Source of the DNA: Capnocytophaga canis
GTDB taxonomy: Bacteria; Bacteroidota; Bacteroidia; Flavobacteriales; Flavobacteriaceae
Length of the DNA stretch: 58,190 nucleotides
Direction: 5' to 3'
Assembly: GCF_000827555.1 (NCBI RefSeq)
Contig: NZ_CDOI01000142.1
Coordinates: 1-58,190, forward strand
Below, one piece after another: positions 17,144 to 26,884 of this stretch. The position numbers and the translations under genes are program-made. How positions within the stretch are numbered: the stretch's first letter is position 1; each line of letters begins with the position of its first letter. The notes beneath the pieces were generated by a model. The model made no database searches, was not told where the DNA came from, and saw only the letters and a program-made list of their open reading frames with translations.

Positions 17144-17839
17144 ATGTCAACAAATACGCATATTTCTATCAAAAATTGGTCGGATGATGACAAACCTCGT
17201 GAAAAAATGATGGCACAGGGTAAAAATGCACTCAGTGATGCCGAATTGTTGGCTATTTTGATAGGTTCAGGCAGTCGGAATGAAAGTGCTTTGGAATTGA
17301 GTAGGCGTATTCTGACATCGGTAAACAATAATTTAACACAATTAGGAAAGTTGACATTGAAGCAGTTGCAACAATTTAAAGGAGTAGGGGAGGCAAAGGC
17401 AATTACCATTCTCGCAGCTACAGAATTGGGTAGACGCAGAAGCTCTGAATTACCCGAACCACAGCCAGTCATTAAAGCCTCAAAACATGTTTTTCAGCTT
17501 ATGCAACCCATTATTGGAGAGTTAGCTCACGAGGAGTTTTGGGGAGTGTTCCTAAATAATGCCAATCGTGTGCTTCACAAAACACAACTTTCAAAAGGAG
17601 GAATTACTCAAACGGTGGTAGATGTGCGTCTGTTGTTCAAAGCTGCCATAGAGTGGGGAGCAGTAGCTTTAATTTTGGTACACAATCATCCATCAGGGAA
17701 TTTAGCACCCAGCCAAGCCGATAGGCATATTACCCAGAAAATAAAAATGGCAGGGGAGAGTTTGGATATTAAATTGTTGGATCACATCATTCTGAACGAA
17801 AAAACATATTTCAGCTTCGCTGATGAAGGAGAACTTTGA
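17144..17839 (+). CDS. radC: RadC-family JAMM/MPN domain protein
   Basis: 231 residues, normal for the family. N-terminal part IKNWSDDDKPREKMMAQG and DAELLAILIGSGS; helix-hairpin-helix-like KGVGEAKAITILAATELGRR; C-terminal JAMM metalloprotease-like motif VHNHPSGNLAPSQAD. RadC was once linked to DNA repair, but its true role is unresolved. The gene is alone, divergent from the large lipoprotein gene, with polA 186 bases downstream. Confidence 0.95.
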   Translation: MSTNTHISIKNWSDDDKPREKMMAQGKNALSDAELLAILIGSGSRNESALELSRRILTSVNNNLTQLGKLTLKQLQQFKGVGEAKAITILAATELGRRRSSELPEPQPVIKASKHVFQLMQPIIGELAHEEFWGVFLNNANRVLHKTQLSKGGITQTVVDVRLLFKAAIEWGAVALILVHNHPSGNLAPSQADRHITQKIKMAGESLDIKLLDHIILNEKTYFSFADEGEL

Positions 17840-17980
17840 GAGTTTTGTATTTTTGTGGGAAATATTTTTTTTGAATTTCAGTAGGTTGTGAAAATTCAAA
17901 AGAAATGATGCTTGTCATTTTTTTTGCGGATTGCTTTTAAAAGCAAAGTGTCATGAGCCAACAATTTCGCCAAAAATGTG

Positions 17981-17988
17981 TACCTTTG
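17981..17988 (+). promoter_or_regulatory. -7 promoter box for polA
   Basis: TACCTTTG fits TAnnTTTG, 37 bases before the polA ATG. No clear TTTG at 19-20 bases upstream. Confidence 0.5.
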
Positions 17989-18025
17989 TCCGATTGAGAG
18001 TTTCGGTTAATAAAAGATCAATAAA

Positions 18026-20830
18026 ATGTCAAAAAAAAGACTATTTCTATTAGATGCTTATGCGTTGATTTTCAGAGGATATTACGCATTTATCAAAAAT
18101 CCACGAGTCAATTCCAAAGGACTCAACACCTCAGCTATTTTGGGGTTTATGAACTCGTTGTTTGATGTTATAAAAAAGGAGCGTCCAGACCATCTGGCGG
18201 TGGCATTCGACAAAGGAGGAAGTGTCGACCGTTTGGAATTATTTACGGACTATAAAGCCAATCGGGATGAAACCCCTGAGGCTATTCGTATAGCAGTGCC
18301 TTATATTCAACAGATTTTGAGAGCTTTGCACATTCCCATCATCGAAAAAGAAGGTTATGAAGCCGATGATATTATTGGAACCCTTGCCAAACAAGCCGAA
18401 AAACAAGATTATCAGGTGTTTATGGTTACTCCCGATAAAGATTATGCTCAGTTAGTTTCTGAGAATATATTCGTATATCGCCCTGCTCGGATGGGAAATG
18501 ATGTCGAAATTTGGGGTGTTGACCAAGTAAGAGAAAAATTTGAGGTAGAACGTCCAGATCAGGTGATTGATTTTTTAGGAATGATGGGAGATGCCGTCGA
18601 TAACATACCAGGATTGCCTGGAGTTGGTGAGAAAACCGCAAAGAAACTTCTTGCTGACTTTGGTAGTATGGAAAACTTACTCGCTAATACCGATAAACTC
18701 AAAGGAAAACTGCGTGAAAATATCGAAAAAAATGCAGAAAAAGGACTGCTTTCCAAAAAATTAGCAACTATTATTTTGGATGTTCCAGTGCAATTTGATG
18801 AAACCGATTTTGAACTGTCGCAACCTGATATGGAGGCTGTTACCAAAATTTTTGAAGAGCTTGAATTCCGACAACTGCTTCAGAATCTTATCAAAACTTA
18901 CCAGACCACAGCTCCAGCAACAAAGCAAATCGAAGCTCCGTCTGATTTATTTTCTTTGCAAACAGCCCCTGTAGTTGTGCAAGGTAATTTGTTTGCAGCT
19001 GAGCATATTTCTGAAAGAAAAAACATACAAAACACACCGCATTTTTATCAGTTGGTAGATACTCCGATGGCATGTAAAATTCTTATTCAGAATATATTAC
19101 AACAGAAAGAAGTCTGTTTTGACACAGAGACCACGAATCTTGATAGCTTGGAAGCTGAATTGGTTGGTATTGCTTTCTCATGGAGTGCAGGAAAGGGTTA
19201 TTACGTACCTTTCCCTGAGAATCAACAACAAACGAGCAAACAACTCGAAATTTTTCGACCATTCTTTGAAAATGAGCATATTACGAAAGTAGGCCAAAAT
19301 CTGAAATATGATATCAAAGTATTACACAATTATGGCGTGGAAGTTAAAGGATTGATTTTCGATACTATGATTGCTCATTACCTCATCAATCCAGATATGA
19401 GGCACAATATGGATGTGTTGGCGGAAACGTATTTGAACTATACCCCTGTCTCCATAGAAAGTCTTATTGGGAAAAAAGGTAAGAATCAGTTGTCGATGCG
19501 TCAAGTGTCGCTTCATGACCAAAAGGAATATGCTGTTGAAGATGCTGACATCACATGGCAACTTAAGGAAGTTTTTGAAGAAAAGTTGAAATCATCGAAG
19601 GTTGATGAATTATATTATAATTTGGAAGCTCCTTTAATTCAGGTTCTTACGAAAATGGAACTTGAAGGTATTCGTTTGGATACTGATTTTCTCAAAGAGT
19701 TATCAGCAGGATTGGACGACGATATAGCTACTTTAGAAAAAGCCATTGCTACTGAAGCAGGGGAGGAGTTCAATTTGGCATCTCCCAAGCAATTGGGGGA
19801 TATTCTGTTCGAAAAATTGAAAATTGCTAAAAATCCTAAAAAGACCAAAACAGGGCAATATGCCACTTCCGAAGAGGTACTTTCAGCATTTGCAGATAAA
19901 CATTTGATTGTTTCTAATATATTAGAATGGAGGCAGTTACAGAAATTAAAGTCTACTTATGTAGATAGTTTACCTAACGAGGTAAATCCTAAAACAGGGC
20001 GTGTCCATACAACCTACATGCAAAGCGTTGCAGCTACTGGACGATTGAGTAGTAATAATCCAAATTTACAAAACATCCCAATTCGTACTGAACGAGGACA
20101 GCAAGTACGTAGGGCATTTGTACCTCGTGATGAACAACATGTACTACTCGCTGCGGATTATTCGCAAATTGAATTACGGATAATTGCTGCACTAAGTGAA
20201 GAGCAAAATATGATTCAAGCATTCTTAAACAAGGAAGATATTCATCGCTCCACCGCAGCTAAAGTGTTTAATGTTCCTATTGAAGCCGTTACACGCGAAC
20301 AACGTAGCCATGCTAAAACCGTGAATTTTGGGATTATCTATGGAGTTTCTGCCTTTGGACTTAGCAACCAAACAGATCTTTCACGTACCGAAAGTAAGGA
20401 ACTCATAGAAACTTATTATGCTACATATCCAAATTTACGAGCGTATATCAACAAACAAATATTTTTTGCTCAGCAACATGGTTATGTTGAGACAGTGTTG
20501 GGACGAAGACGCTATTTGCCAGATATTCATTCACGTAATCAGGTGGTTAGAGGAGCTGCTGAGCGGAACGCCATCAATGCTCCAATTCAAGGAAGTGCCG
20601 CCGATATTATTAAAATTGCGATGATTCGTATTCAAAACCGTTTGGAAAAAGAGCAATTTCGAACCAAAATGCTCTTGCAAGTGCATGATGAGTTGGTATT
20701 CGATGTTCCCTTAGACGAACTGGAAGCCGTTAAAAGTGCTATCCAATATGAAATGGAAAATGCTTTTTCACTTACTGTTCCTTTGGTAGTTGATTTGGGA
20801 GTAGGTAAAAATTGGTTAGAGGCTCATTAA
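18026..20830 (+). CDS. polA: DNA polymerase I
   Basis: 934 residues with all three domains. The 5'-nuclease domain (about 1-290) has LLDAYALIFRGYYAF, EADDIIGTLA and GDAVDNIPGLPGVGEKTA. The 3'-5' exonuclease domain (about 340-540) keeps its acidic residues: FDTETTNLDS, NLKYDIKVLHNY and YAVEDAD, so proofreading is likely active. The polymerase domain has motif A DYSQIELRIIA, motif B KTVNFGIIYGVSAFG and motif C VHDELVFDVP. It acts in gap repair and Okazaki fragment maturation. Normal length, single-gene unit, with a perfect 16-bp inverted repeat 4 bases after the stop. Confidence 0.98.
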   Translation: MSKKRLFLLDAYALIFRGYYAFIKNPRVNSKGLNTSAILGFMNSLFDVIKKERPDHLAVAFDKGGSVDRLELFTDYKANRDETPEAIRIAVPYIQQILRALHIPIIEKEGYEADDIIGTLAKQAEKQDYQVFMVTPDKDYAQLVSENIFVYRPARMGNDVEIWGVDQVREKFEVERPDQVIDFLGMMGDAVDNIPGLPGVGEKTAKKLLADFGSMENLLANTDKLKGKLRENIEKNAEKGLLSKKLATIILDVPVQFDETDFELSQPDMEAVTKIFEELEFRQLLQNLIKTYQTTAPATKQIEAPSDLFSLQTAPVVVQGNLFAAEHISERKNIQNTPHFYQLVDTPMACKILIQNILQQKEVCFDTETTNLDSLEAELVGIAFSWSAGKGYYVPFPENQQQTSKQLEIFRPFFENEHITKVGQNLKYDIKVLHNYGVEVKGLIFDTMIAHYLINPDMRHNMDVLAETYLNYTPVSIESLIGKKGKNQLSMRQVSLHDQKEYAVEDADITWQLKEVFEEKLKSSKVDELYYNLEAPLIQVLTKMELEGIRLDTDFLKELSAGLDDDIATLEKAIATEAGEEFNLASPKQLGDILFEKLKIAKNPKKTKTGQYATSEEVLSAFADKHLIVSNILEWRQLQKLKSTYVDSLPNEVNPKTGRVHTTYMQSVAATGRLSSNNPNLQNIPIRTERGQQVRRAFVPRDEQHVLLAADYSQIELRIIAALSEEQNMIQAFLNKEDIHRSTAAKVFNVPIEAVTREQRSHAKTVNFGIIYGVSAFGLSNQTDLSRTESKELIETYYATYPNLRAYINKQIFFAQQHGYVETVLGRRRYLPDIHSRNQVVRGAAERNAINAPIQGSAADIIKIAMIRIQNRLEKEQFRTKMLLQVHDELVFDVPLDELEAVKSAIQYEMENAFSLTVPLVVDLGVGKNWLEAH

Positions 20831-20833
20831 TAG

Positions 20834-20876
20834 TAGCTACATTCAACTCGCATGCTTTGTGAGTTGAATGTAGCTA
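20834..20876. repeat. perfect 16-bp inverted repeat after polA
   Basis: TAGCTACATTCAACTC (20834-20849) and GAGTTGAATGTAGCTA (20861-20876) are perfect reverse complements around an 11-base spacer. It starts 4 bases after the polA stop. No T-run follows on either strand, so it is not a canonical terminator; it may protect the mRNA 3' end or be a small mobile repeat. Confidence 0.75.
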
Positions 20877-20960
20877 ACTAAAAGTGATTTACAAAGATTT
20901 TTGCCATATTTTACGAATATAAACCTTTAAGATTTCTCGGTATTGGTTTTTATCGATGGG

Positions 20961-21539
20961 TTACACTTTCTTAACATATTGTGTAACAATCACAATCTGT
21001 TGTCCGTCTACTTTTCCTTCAATATATTGGGCATTTTCTCTATCCAAGGATATTTTTCTAACGATGGTTCCTTGCTTAGCAACCATGCTGGATCCTTTTA
21101 CTTTCAAATCCTTGATTAACACTACGTTATCTCCCGCTTCAAGTATAGCTCCATTGCTATCACGATGCACAATACGTTCACTTTCGTCCAAATGGTCGTC
21201 GGAAGCCTTAGCAAAGGCCAACTCTTCATCGTCTAAATACATCATGTTTAATAAATCTAACGACCATCCTTCTGATTTTAAACGGTTTAGCATTCTCCAC
21301 GCCATTACCTTTACGGCTCTATGTTCGCTCCACATACTGTCATTCAAGCAACGCCAATGGTTTGTATCCATCATTGCGGGATTTTCAATTTGGTTTTTGC
21401 ATGTTTCGCATACCAATAAACTGCCATCAACACCCCCTGCTCCAACAGGAGGAACTTCATAAATATGTAAATTTTCGGTTGCTCCACACAACTCACAGCA
21501 GTTTCCACTGCGATTTTTTAATTCTTGAAGTAAATTCAT
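20961..21539 (-). CDS. PhnA/YjdM-like zinc-ribbon protein
   Basis: 192 residues. The N-terminal zinc ribbon has two CxxC pairs (CELC and CETC). The C-terminal PhnA domain contains DSNGAILEAGDNVVLIKDLKVKG. The middle part (about 60-120), with WRCLNDSMWSEHRAVKVMAWRML, makes it longer than the E. coli YjdM of about 110 residues. Despite the name, the family has no proven part in phosphonate use. A long open frame on the plus strand across the same bases is its shadow. rnpA follows upstream on the same strand, 21 bases away. Confidence 0.88.
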   Translation of the reverse strand: MNLLQELKNRSGNCCELCGATENLHIYEVPPVGAGGVDGSLLVCETCKNQIENPAMMDTNHWRCLNDSMWSEHRAVKVMAWRMLNRLKSEGWSLDLLNMMYLDDEELAFAKASDDHLDESERIVHRDSNGAILEAGDNVVLIKDLKVKGSSMVAKQGTIVRKISLDRENAQYIEGKVDGQQIVIVTQYVKKV

Positions 21540-21560
21540 ATTAAAAACTTTTTATTTGGC

Positions 21561-21965
21561 TTATTTTTCTAATGTGCAATCTTTTGTTTGAGTTTCCAAG
21601 ACTTGTGAAAACTTCTCGAAACATCTATTTACTTTGTTGAAAATCAAATCATAAGTAGGCATGTCTTTACTTGTAAAAATAAATGCTAAAGCATATTTTT
21701 CATTCGTAAAAGTAGCTAGTTGATGTTTTTGTAATCGATAGCTTTCGCGTATAAGCCGTTTGATGCGATTACGATCTACAGCTTTTTTAAAATTACGTTT
21801 CGGAACACTGATAAGTAGCTGAAATTGAGTGCTCTCTCGTCTTTTTTCAATAGGGATGTACAAGAACTTAAGTGGAAAACTTTGAACACTTTTTCCTTCT
21901 GAAAATAATTTTTGAATATGCTCTAATTTACAGAGCTTTTCCTCTTTTGAGAAACAAAAATTCAT
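21561..21965 (-). CDS. rnpA: ribonuclease P protein component
   Basis: 134 residues, basic. Family signature visible: FPLKFLYIPIEK, SVPKRNFKKAVDRNRIKRLIRE. It assists the RNase P RNA in trimming the 5' leader of pre-tRNA. It is not next to rpmH/dnaA as in Proteobacteria and Bacillus. Instead it lies 4 bases after the M1 peptidase gene on the same strand, with the PhnA-like gene next. Confidence 0.95.
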   Translation of the reverse strand: MNFCFSKEEKLCKLEHIQKLFSEGKSVQSFPLKFLYIPIEKRRESTQFQLLISVPKRNFKKAVDRNRIKRLIRESYRLQKHQLATFTNEKYALAFIFTSKDMPTYDLIFNKVNRCFEKFSQVLETQTKDCTLEK

Positions 21966-21969
21966 GATT

Positions 21970-23835
21970 CTATTGATTCGTAAACGAATTGTTTTGACGA
22001 TTAATATCTATTGTCATTTCTGATGGGTCGATTTCAACGCCGTGAAGTTCTTCAAACGGCACATCTATTTCAAAGGTGTAAGTAGGGGTTGCCCATCCCC
22101 ATGCAGGGAATACCTTTCTCTCATATTGATATGGATTAGATTTTTCCCCAAATTGCATACGCAACGGAATGTAGCAATAGGTTACTTTTTTACTTTTATC
22201 AACCACAAATAAATCAACAGGTAGTGGTAATGCTCCAATACGACGCAAAGTAATTTCGGTTTTTTTACCTTTCGCTTTAACGCTTTCTATGGCATAGTCC
22301 ACCGTGTGAGTAGTGCTGATAAATTCATTTAAAAACCATCCAAGTTGCATACCCGATACTTTTTCAGCAACACGTACAAAGTCGTTAGGATGTGGGCTTT
22401 TTAAAGCATATTCTTTGTAAAATTGTTGTAACGTTTTAATAAGGTTTTGTTCTCCAATGATATATCCCAATTGAGTTAAAAATAGCGTTCCTTTGCTATA
22501 AGCCATTACTGAATAGGCGAAGTTTCGTTGAAAACGGTCGGCATGTGTAGTAGCTGGTTCTTCCCATCCTGATTTTATCAAACGAAAATATCTTTTGTAA
22601 GAACCTTCGAATGGATTTGTTTCATTTTTGGTAGGGTTGATAACTAATGCCATTGCCAAATCTTCAATAAATGATGTAAAGCCCTCATCCATCCATGCAT
22701 ATGATCCCTCATCGGTGTTGATAGCATGTTGAAACCAAGCGTGAGCCAACTCGTGAACGGCAGTGCCTAACAAATCATCGTAATTTGCACCACCGACTAA
22801 AAGGGTACACATTGCATATTCCATTCCTCCATCACCTCCTTGAATAAAAGAGTAGCGTTCCCATGGATATTTACCAACAAGGTTATTGAAAAGTTCAAAG
22901 GTTTCTACCAGTTTAGGTTGTATTTTTTTCCAATTTTCAACTTCGGTTTTGTATAAGAAATGAAATGTCTTTCCGTCGTTTAATGTAATTTTATCGTGTT
23001 TAAACTGAGGGTCAGCAGCCCAAGTGAAATCGTGTACGTTGGAAGCTACAAAATGCCACGTTTTGGTTCTTTCTTTAGTTTTTGGTAAAATGACTCCTTG
23101 TTTTTCATAACCAAAACCAATTTCATCGGCATTTATCAAAGTACCACTCCCTCCAAGTACATAATTTTTATCAATGGTAATTTTCACATCAAAATCACCA
23201 AAAACTCCATAAAATTCGCGACCGATATATTCTGTTGGATGCCAACCACGATAGTCATATGCCACTATTTTTGGATACCATTGAGCCATTGATAAGGCTA
23301 CTCCATCAGGATTATTACGCCCCGTACGACGAATCATAACAGGAACTTGAGCGTCAAATTCCATTGTAAAAACTCCTTTTGATTTGGGTGGAATTGGCTT
23401 GTTGAGTTTTACTTTCAAAATTGTGCCTTCTGTAGTATGCTCCACAGCAATACCATCTTGTTTTAACGATTTTACATTAATATACCCTATTTCGTTAGGT
23501 TTCAATTTAGCGATACGACTCTCGTAGACAGGATTTTCCGCTGTTCCTAAGTTCTTAACCATCCTACGGTCAGGGTCAGCAATTGACTGTAAACGAAAAT
23601 CCATTTCGCTATTAGGCTGAAAAGCATTCAAATAGAGATGATAAAAAACTACTTGCAAGGTGTCAGGAGAATTATTGAAATACGTGAGTTTTTGTTTTCC
23701 TTTATATTGAAAGTTTTTTGCATCAACATCAATTTCCATTTCATAATGGACTTTTTGTTGCCAATAAGTTGTATTTTGGGCATTTAAGTATGCAAAAAAG
23801 AATGGAAGTAAGGCAATAAGACCGTATTTCTTCAT
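21970..23835 (-). CDS. secreted M1-family zinc metallopeptidase
   Basis: 621 residues. Signal peptide MKKYGLIALLPFFFAYLNAQ. The N-terminal half is a beta-rich domain as in aminopeptidase N/leukotriene A4 hydrolase-type enzymes. The zinc site is VHELAHAWFQH followed about 18 residues later by the Glu in WMDEGFTSF, and a GGMEYA-like exopeptidase motif reads GDGGMEYAM. It should trim peptides outside the cytoplasm. No C-terminal type IX sorting domain is evident. Followed closely by rnpA. Confidence 0.93.
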   Translation of the reverse strand: MKKYGLIALLPFFFAYLNAQNTTYWQQKVHYEMEIDVDAKNFQYKGKQKLTYFNNSPDTLQVVFYHLYLNAFQPNSEMDFRLQSIADPDRRMVKNLGTAENPVYESRIAKLKPNEIGYINVKSLKQDGIAVEHTTEGTILKVKLNKPIPPKSKGVFTMEFDAQVPVMIRRTGRNNPDGVALSMAQWYPKIVAYDYRGWHPTEYIGREFYGVFGDFDVKITIDKNYVLGGSGTLINADEIGFGYEKQGVILPKTKERTKTWHFVASNVHDFTWAADPQFKHDKITLNDGKTFHFLYKTEVENWKKIQPKLVETFELFNNLVGKYPWERYSFIQGGDGGMEYAMCTLLVGGANYDDLLGTAVHELAHAWFQHAINTDEGSYAWMDEGFTSFIEDLAMALVINPTKNETNPFEGSYKRYFRLIKSGWEEPATTHADRFQRNFAYSVMAYSKGTLFLTQLGYIIGEQNLIKTLQQFYKEYALKSPHPNDFVRVAEKVSGMQLGWFLNEFISTTHTVDYAIESVKAKGKKTEITLRRIGALPLPVDLFVVDKSKKVTYCYIPLRMQFGEKSNPYQYERKVFPAWGWATPTYTFEIDVPFEELHGVEIDPSEMTIDINRQNNSFTNQ

Positions 23836-24026
23836 AGTATTATTAATTTTGAAATTAAACGTAAAAGCACAAAGATATAACTTCTGTACAAATAGGCAAA
23901 ATCAATTTTTAGAATTAGAGGAGAAAAACAATCTCAAAAAATTACACTTGCTAATGGAATTTAAGATATAACCATACTATCAACAAGTTAAAATTCTGAT
24001 TGGTTTTGGAGTTCTATAACAGACAA

Positions 24027-24935
24027 TTATTTTTCACTTGGGGAAATACCCCAAAATCGTTTGAAAGCATTTGAAAAATTAGCCGTGTTGGAATAGCCTA
24101 ACTGGGATGCTATTTCTTTGATTGTAAGTTCTTTTTGTTCGAGATACATTTTAGCTTTGTACATTCTGTATTGTTGGAAATATTCAAATATAGTGCAACC
24201 GAAATAGCGTTTAAAGAATATTTTTAGCTTGTTGTCATTCATACCCACTAATCTTGATAATTCTATGATGGTGAGCGGTTTTTCAATATTTTGCTCCATT
24301 AAATTTTTGACTTCCAAAAGCAACTTTTGGTCTTTTAAGCTGATATTATTGGGGTCAAAACTCCGCTCCGATTCAGATAATATACTTAGAAAAATTTCTT
24401 GAACTTTTATGTTTAGATATTCTTCTTTCAAATAATCGGGCAAATTGCACTGCTTTATACCTCTAATAAGTTCATAAACCGTGTGAGAAACTGGTAAATA
24501 TTCATCGAAAAGCATTGCAGGTTCTTGATTCTCAATTTGCTTAATAAAATTATCTATGATAGCATTATTCCCATAATATTCAAATATCCTATGAACAGGC
24601 ATATGCACATCAAAGGTCTTGTATTCTTGTTGAGATTGAAAAGAAATTCCGCTTTTTTCTCCATTGATATATAGTAAATTATAATGCGATTTTTTCGCTA
24701 TTTTTCGCTGGGAAGGATTGATATAGAAAGGTATATCATTTTCGCCTATATTGATTTGTATTTCCAAACTGGGAACAGAAGATTCACCATCCAAATGTAT
24801 CGTTTTTTCTCCTGAAAAAAAATGATTTTGAAATAAAGTAAAGTTTTCAGTATTAATTTGAGTATGATGAAAACGCCCTCCGCTACCAATAGAAAAATGA
24901 GTAGCTGGATATTCCGTAAGTAATTCTAAAATCAC
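24027..24935 (-). CDS. AraC-family transcriptional regulator (PchR-like)
   Basis: 302 residues as read from the GTG at 24935. The C-terminal AraC DNA-binding domain is complete: first helix-turn-helix around IIELSRLVGMNDNKLKIFFK, second around TIKEIASQLGYSNTANFSNAFKRFWGISPSE. The N-terminal part is a cupin-like sensor. The arrangement and the ...KRYFGCTIFEYFQQYRM run resemble PchR-type regulators of siderophore uptake, but the ligand is unknown. The start is doubtful: GTG lies in the arm of an 18-bp perfect inverted repeat, with the frame open for 38 further codons upstream (protein-like, e.g. SPKDYHKGYIYTDV) but lacking any start codon. The true N-terminus may have been lost by a frameshift near 25035-25055. 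Confidence 0.8.
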   Translation of the reverse strand: MILELLTEYPATHFSIGSGGRFHHTQINTENFTLFQNHFFSGEKTIHLDGESSVPSLEIQINIGENDIPFYINPSQRKIAKKSHYNLLYINGEKSGISFQSQQEYKTFDVHMPVHRIFEYYGNNAIIDNFIKQIENQEPAMLFDEYLPVSHTVYELIRGIKQCNLPDYLKEEYLNIKVQEIFLSILSESERSFDPNNISLKDQKLLLEVKNLMEQNIEKPLTIIELSRLVGMNDNKLKIFFKRYFGCTIFEYFQQYRMYKAKMYLEQKELTIKEIASQLGYSNTANFSNAFKRFWGISPSEK

Positions 24936-24971
24936 TCCTGTTCGAAAATTTTTAATTTTCGAACAGGAGTG
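24933..24971. repeat. 18-bp perfect inverted repeat overlapping the AraC gene start
   Basis: Arm CACTCCTGTTCGAAAATT (24933-24950) and its exact reverse complement (24954-24971) are separated by only TTT. On the minus strand the RNA would form an 18-bp hairpin whose 3' arm contains the candidate GTG start. It could sequester the start region, act as an operator palindrome, or, with its A/U-rich apex, be part of an old terminator. Confidence 0.8.
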
Positions 24972-25080
24972 AACTGTTAATTCAGTAGTTTTTACATCCG
25001 TATAGATATAGCCTTTGTGATAATCTTTTGGGGAGCGGAATTGTACGCATCAAATCTACAGGAGACTTAAGAGCGCACCT

Positions 25081-26865
25081 TTATTCCACTCTAAAAATTG
25101 GGTATCGCAGGTGTGATTTCTCGTAATGAGGTGTTTGTTGGTAAATCCAATTTAGTTGTTCGTAGCTATTTTTAGCGAAACTCGGGTCGTTTTTTTTGAG
25201 TAATTCCAATGAGTCTCGAAGTTGTGGATGTTCTTCTAAAAAAACTAAGGCGGTTTTTTCAAATAAATAGGGTGAAAAATGTTCTTTCTGCTGTAAAATG
25301 GCATCAAAGAAGTTCCAATTGAAAAATGAATCAGGAGCTTCGGGCTCTAAAACTTCTAATAGATAACGTTTCGCTGGTTGGTCTAAGTGTATAATCCAAT
25401 CACCTTTTGATAGTTGTATTTCTGTTTTGTGTTTTGAAACTTCCGTATCGAAATGGAGATAATGCCCTTCAAAAGGAGTATCTACAGTTTTATAATTTTC
25501 AATGCGGTAATAAACAACCGACATGAGTGTGTCTCTATTTATTTCATTCATACTTACCTTGTTAGCCCTGAGCCGATCAATGATATTTGTCCATGCTTTA
25601 GGAACAACGTACGCTTGTGGTACTTCCACCTGTTTGGTAGGTACATAGTGATTATAGTACGGAATTTCTTTCACATAGGGCTGATTCCGATCATAGTGCA
25701 AACGTGGTAGTCCTGTAACTTCACTGATGAGAGTATCCGCTTTATAACCGTAGAATGTTATGGACGACACTTGTGAGCTATCTAATTGCCATTGAATGGG
25801 ATACGATTTTTCTGTAAGGGCTATTTCTCTTTGTTTAGTACGTAGCTGTTTGATGTTTTTTGAATCATTTTCAAGTAATTCCAACAGAGCCTTCATCATC
25901 TCATAATTCGCTTCGACACGCTGTTTGTAAGGCTTCAGCATGTGGGTTTCGATTAGTATACTCATAGTACCCCATAGGCTTGTGTATCCTGTGGAATAAC
26001 GAGGTGTGTCGAGCATTTCTCTGTATCCATTATCAGGGGTTGTATTCCAAATAGTTACGTAAGGAGCCAAGTGTAGAAAAGGCTTTTCAATAGAATCATT
26101 CTTCACACTATTCTGATGTGTGATTAACTTTTCGGATAGATTCGGAATTAGGGTATCTTGCATATATCCGCCAAGAAAAGAGCCTAATTTTTTTGGCTGA
26201 GAGATGGCATAGGTAAGTACATGTTGGTAGTCCGCACCATTAGTAACGTGGTTATCAATGAAAACATCAGGTTGTATCAAATGGAATATTTTTGCAAAAG
26301 AAAGAGCGTTTTCAGAATCTGATTTCACAAAATCACGATTTAAATCCAAGTTTTTAGCGTTACCTCGAAATCCATATTCCTTAGGGCCATTCTGATTCAC
26401 GCGGGTTGTTGAATTTCGGTTCAAAGCTCCACCTATGTTGTAGACAGGAATAGCAACTACAACCACATGTTCAGGTGTTTTTATCTGTTTTTCAGCCAAA
26501 TTGCGAAACAATAGCATTGTAGCATCAATACCATCGGTTTCTCCTGGATGTATCCCATTATTTATCAGGATAATAACTTTATCTTTTTGAAGTTTAGTAA
26601 AATTAAACTCAGCATCTGTGCTGTAAGTAACGATGTGTAGAGGTAGTCCTGCATCGGTTAGCCCCATTGTTTTTAGATTGATGGAGCTATATTTTGCAGA
26701 TAGGTTTTTGTAAAAATTGATTACTTCCTCATAGGTTGCACTCTCCTCTCCATTGGAAGTTTCAAAACGAGTGACAAAGCTTTGTGTTTCCGAAAAAAAA
26801 GGAGGCTCACAGCCTACCAGTGTCCATCCGATAAGTGAAATTAAGATATATATGTTGTTTTTCAT
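25081..26865 (-). CDS. M14-family zinc carboxypeptidase lipoprotein
   Basis: 594 residues from the ATG at 26865 (MKNNIYILISLIGWTLVGCEP), chosen because it gives a clean lipobox (LVGC). The frame extends upstream 27 codons into the arginase-like gene with no matching motif. Zinc ligands: HxxE in NNGIHPGETDGIDA, and the distal His in DVFIDNHVTNGADYQH. The catalytic Glu region is ILIETHML. The enzyme should release C-terminal residues from peptides at the cell envelope. It begins 19 bases after the arginase-fold gene on the same strand. Confidence 0.88.
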   Translation of the reverse strand: MKNNIYILISLIGWTLVGCEPPFFSETQSFVTRFETSNGEESATYEEVINFYKNLSAKYSSINLKTMGLTDAGLPLHIVTYSTDAEFNFTKLQKDKVIILINNGIHPGETDGIDATMLLFRNLAEKQIKTPEHVVVVAIPVYNIGGALNRNSTTRVNQNGPKEYGFRGNAKNLDLNRDFVKSDSENALSFAKIFHLIQPDVFIDNHVTNGADYQHVLTYAISQPKKLGSFLGGYMQDTLIPNLSEKLITHQNSVKNDSIEKPFLHLAPYVTIWNTTPDNGYREMLDTPRYSTGYTSLWGTMSILIETHMLKPYKQRVEANYEMMKALLELLENDSKNIKQLRTKQREIALTEKSYPIQWQLDSSQVSSITFYGYKADTLISEVTGLPRLHYDRNQPYVKEIPYYNHYVPTKQVEVPQAYVVPKAWTNIIDRLRANKVSMNEINRDTLMSVVYYRIENYKTVDTPFEGHYLHFDTEVSKHKTEIQLSKGDWIIHLDQPAKRYLLEVLEPEAPDSFFNWNFFDAILQQKEHFSPYLFEKTALVFLEEHPQLRDSLELLKKNDPSFAKNSYEQLNWIYQQTPHYEKSHLRYPIFRVE

Positions 26866-26884
26866 TTTTAAATATATTACAAAG

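Noticed and set aside
20956-21462. Open frame of 168 codons on the plus strand
   Set aside because: Shadow of the PhnA-like gene on the minus strand, which has clear zinc-ribbon motifs.
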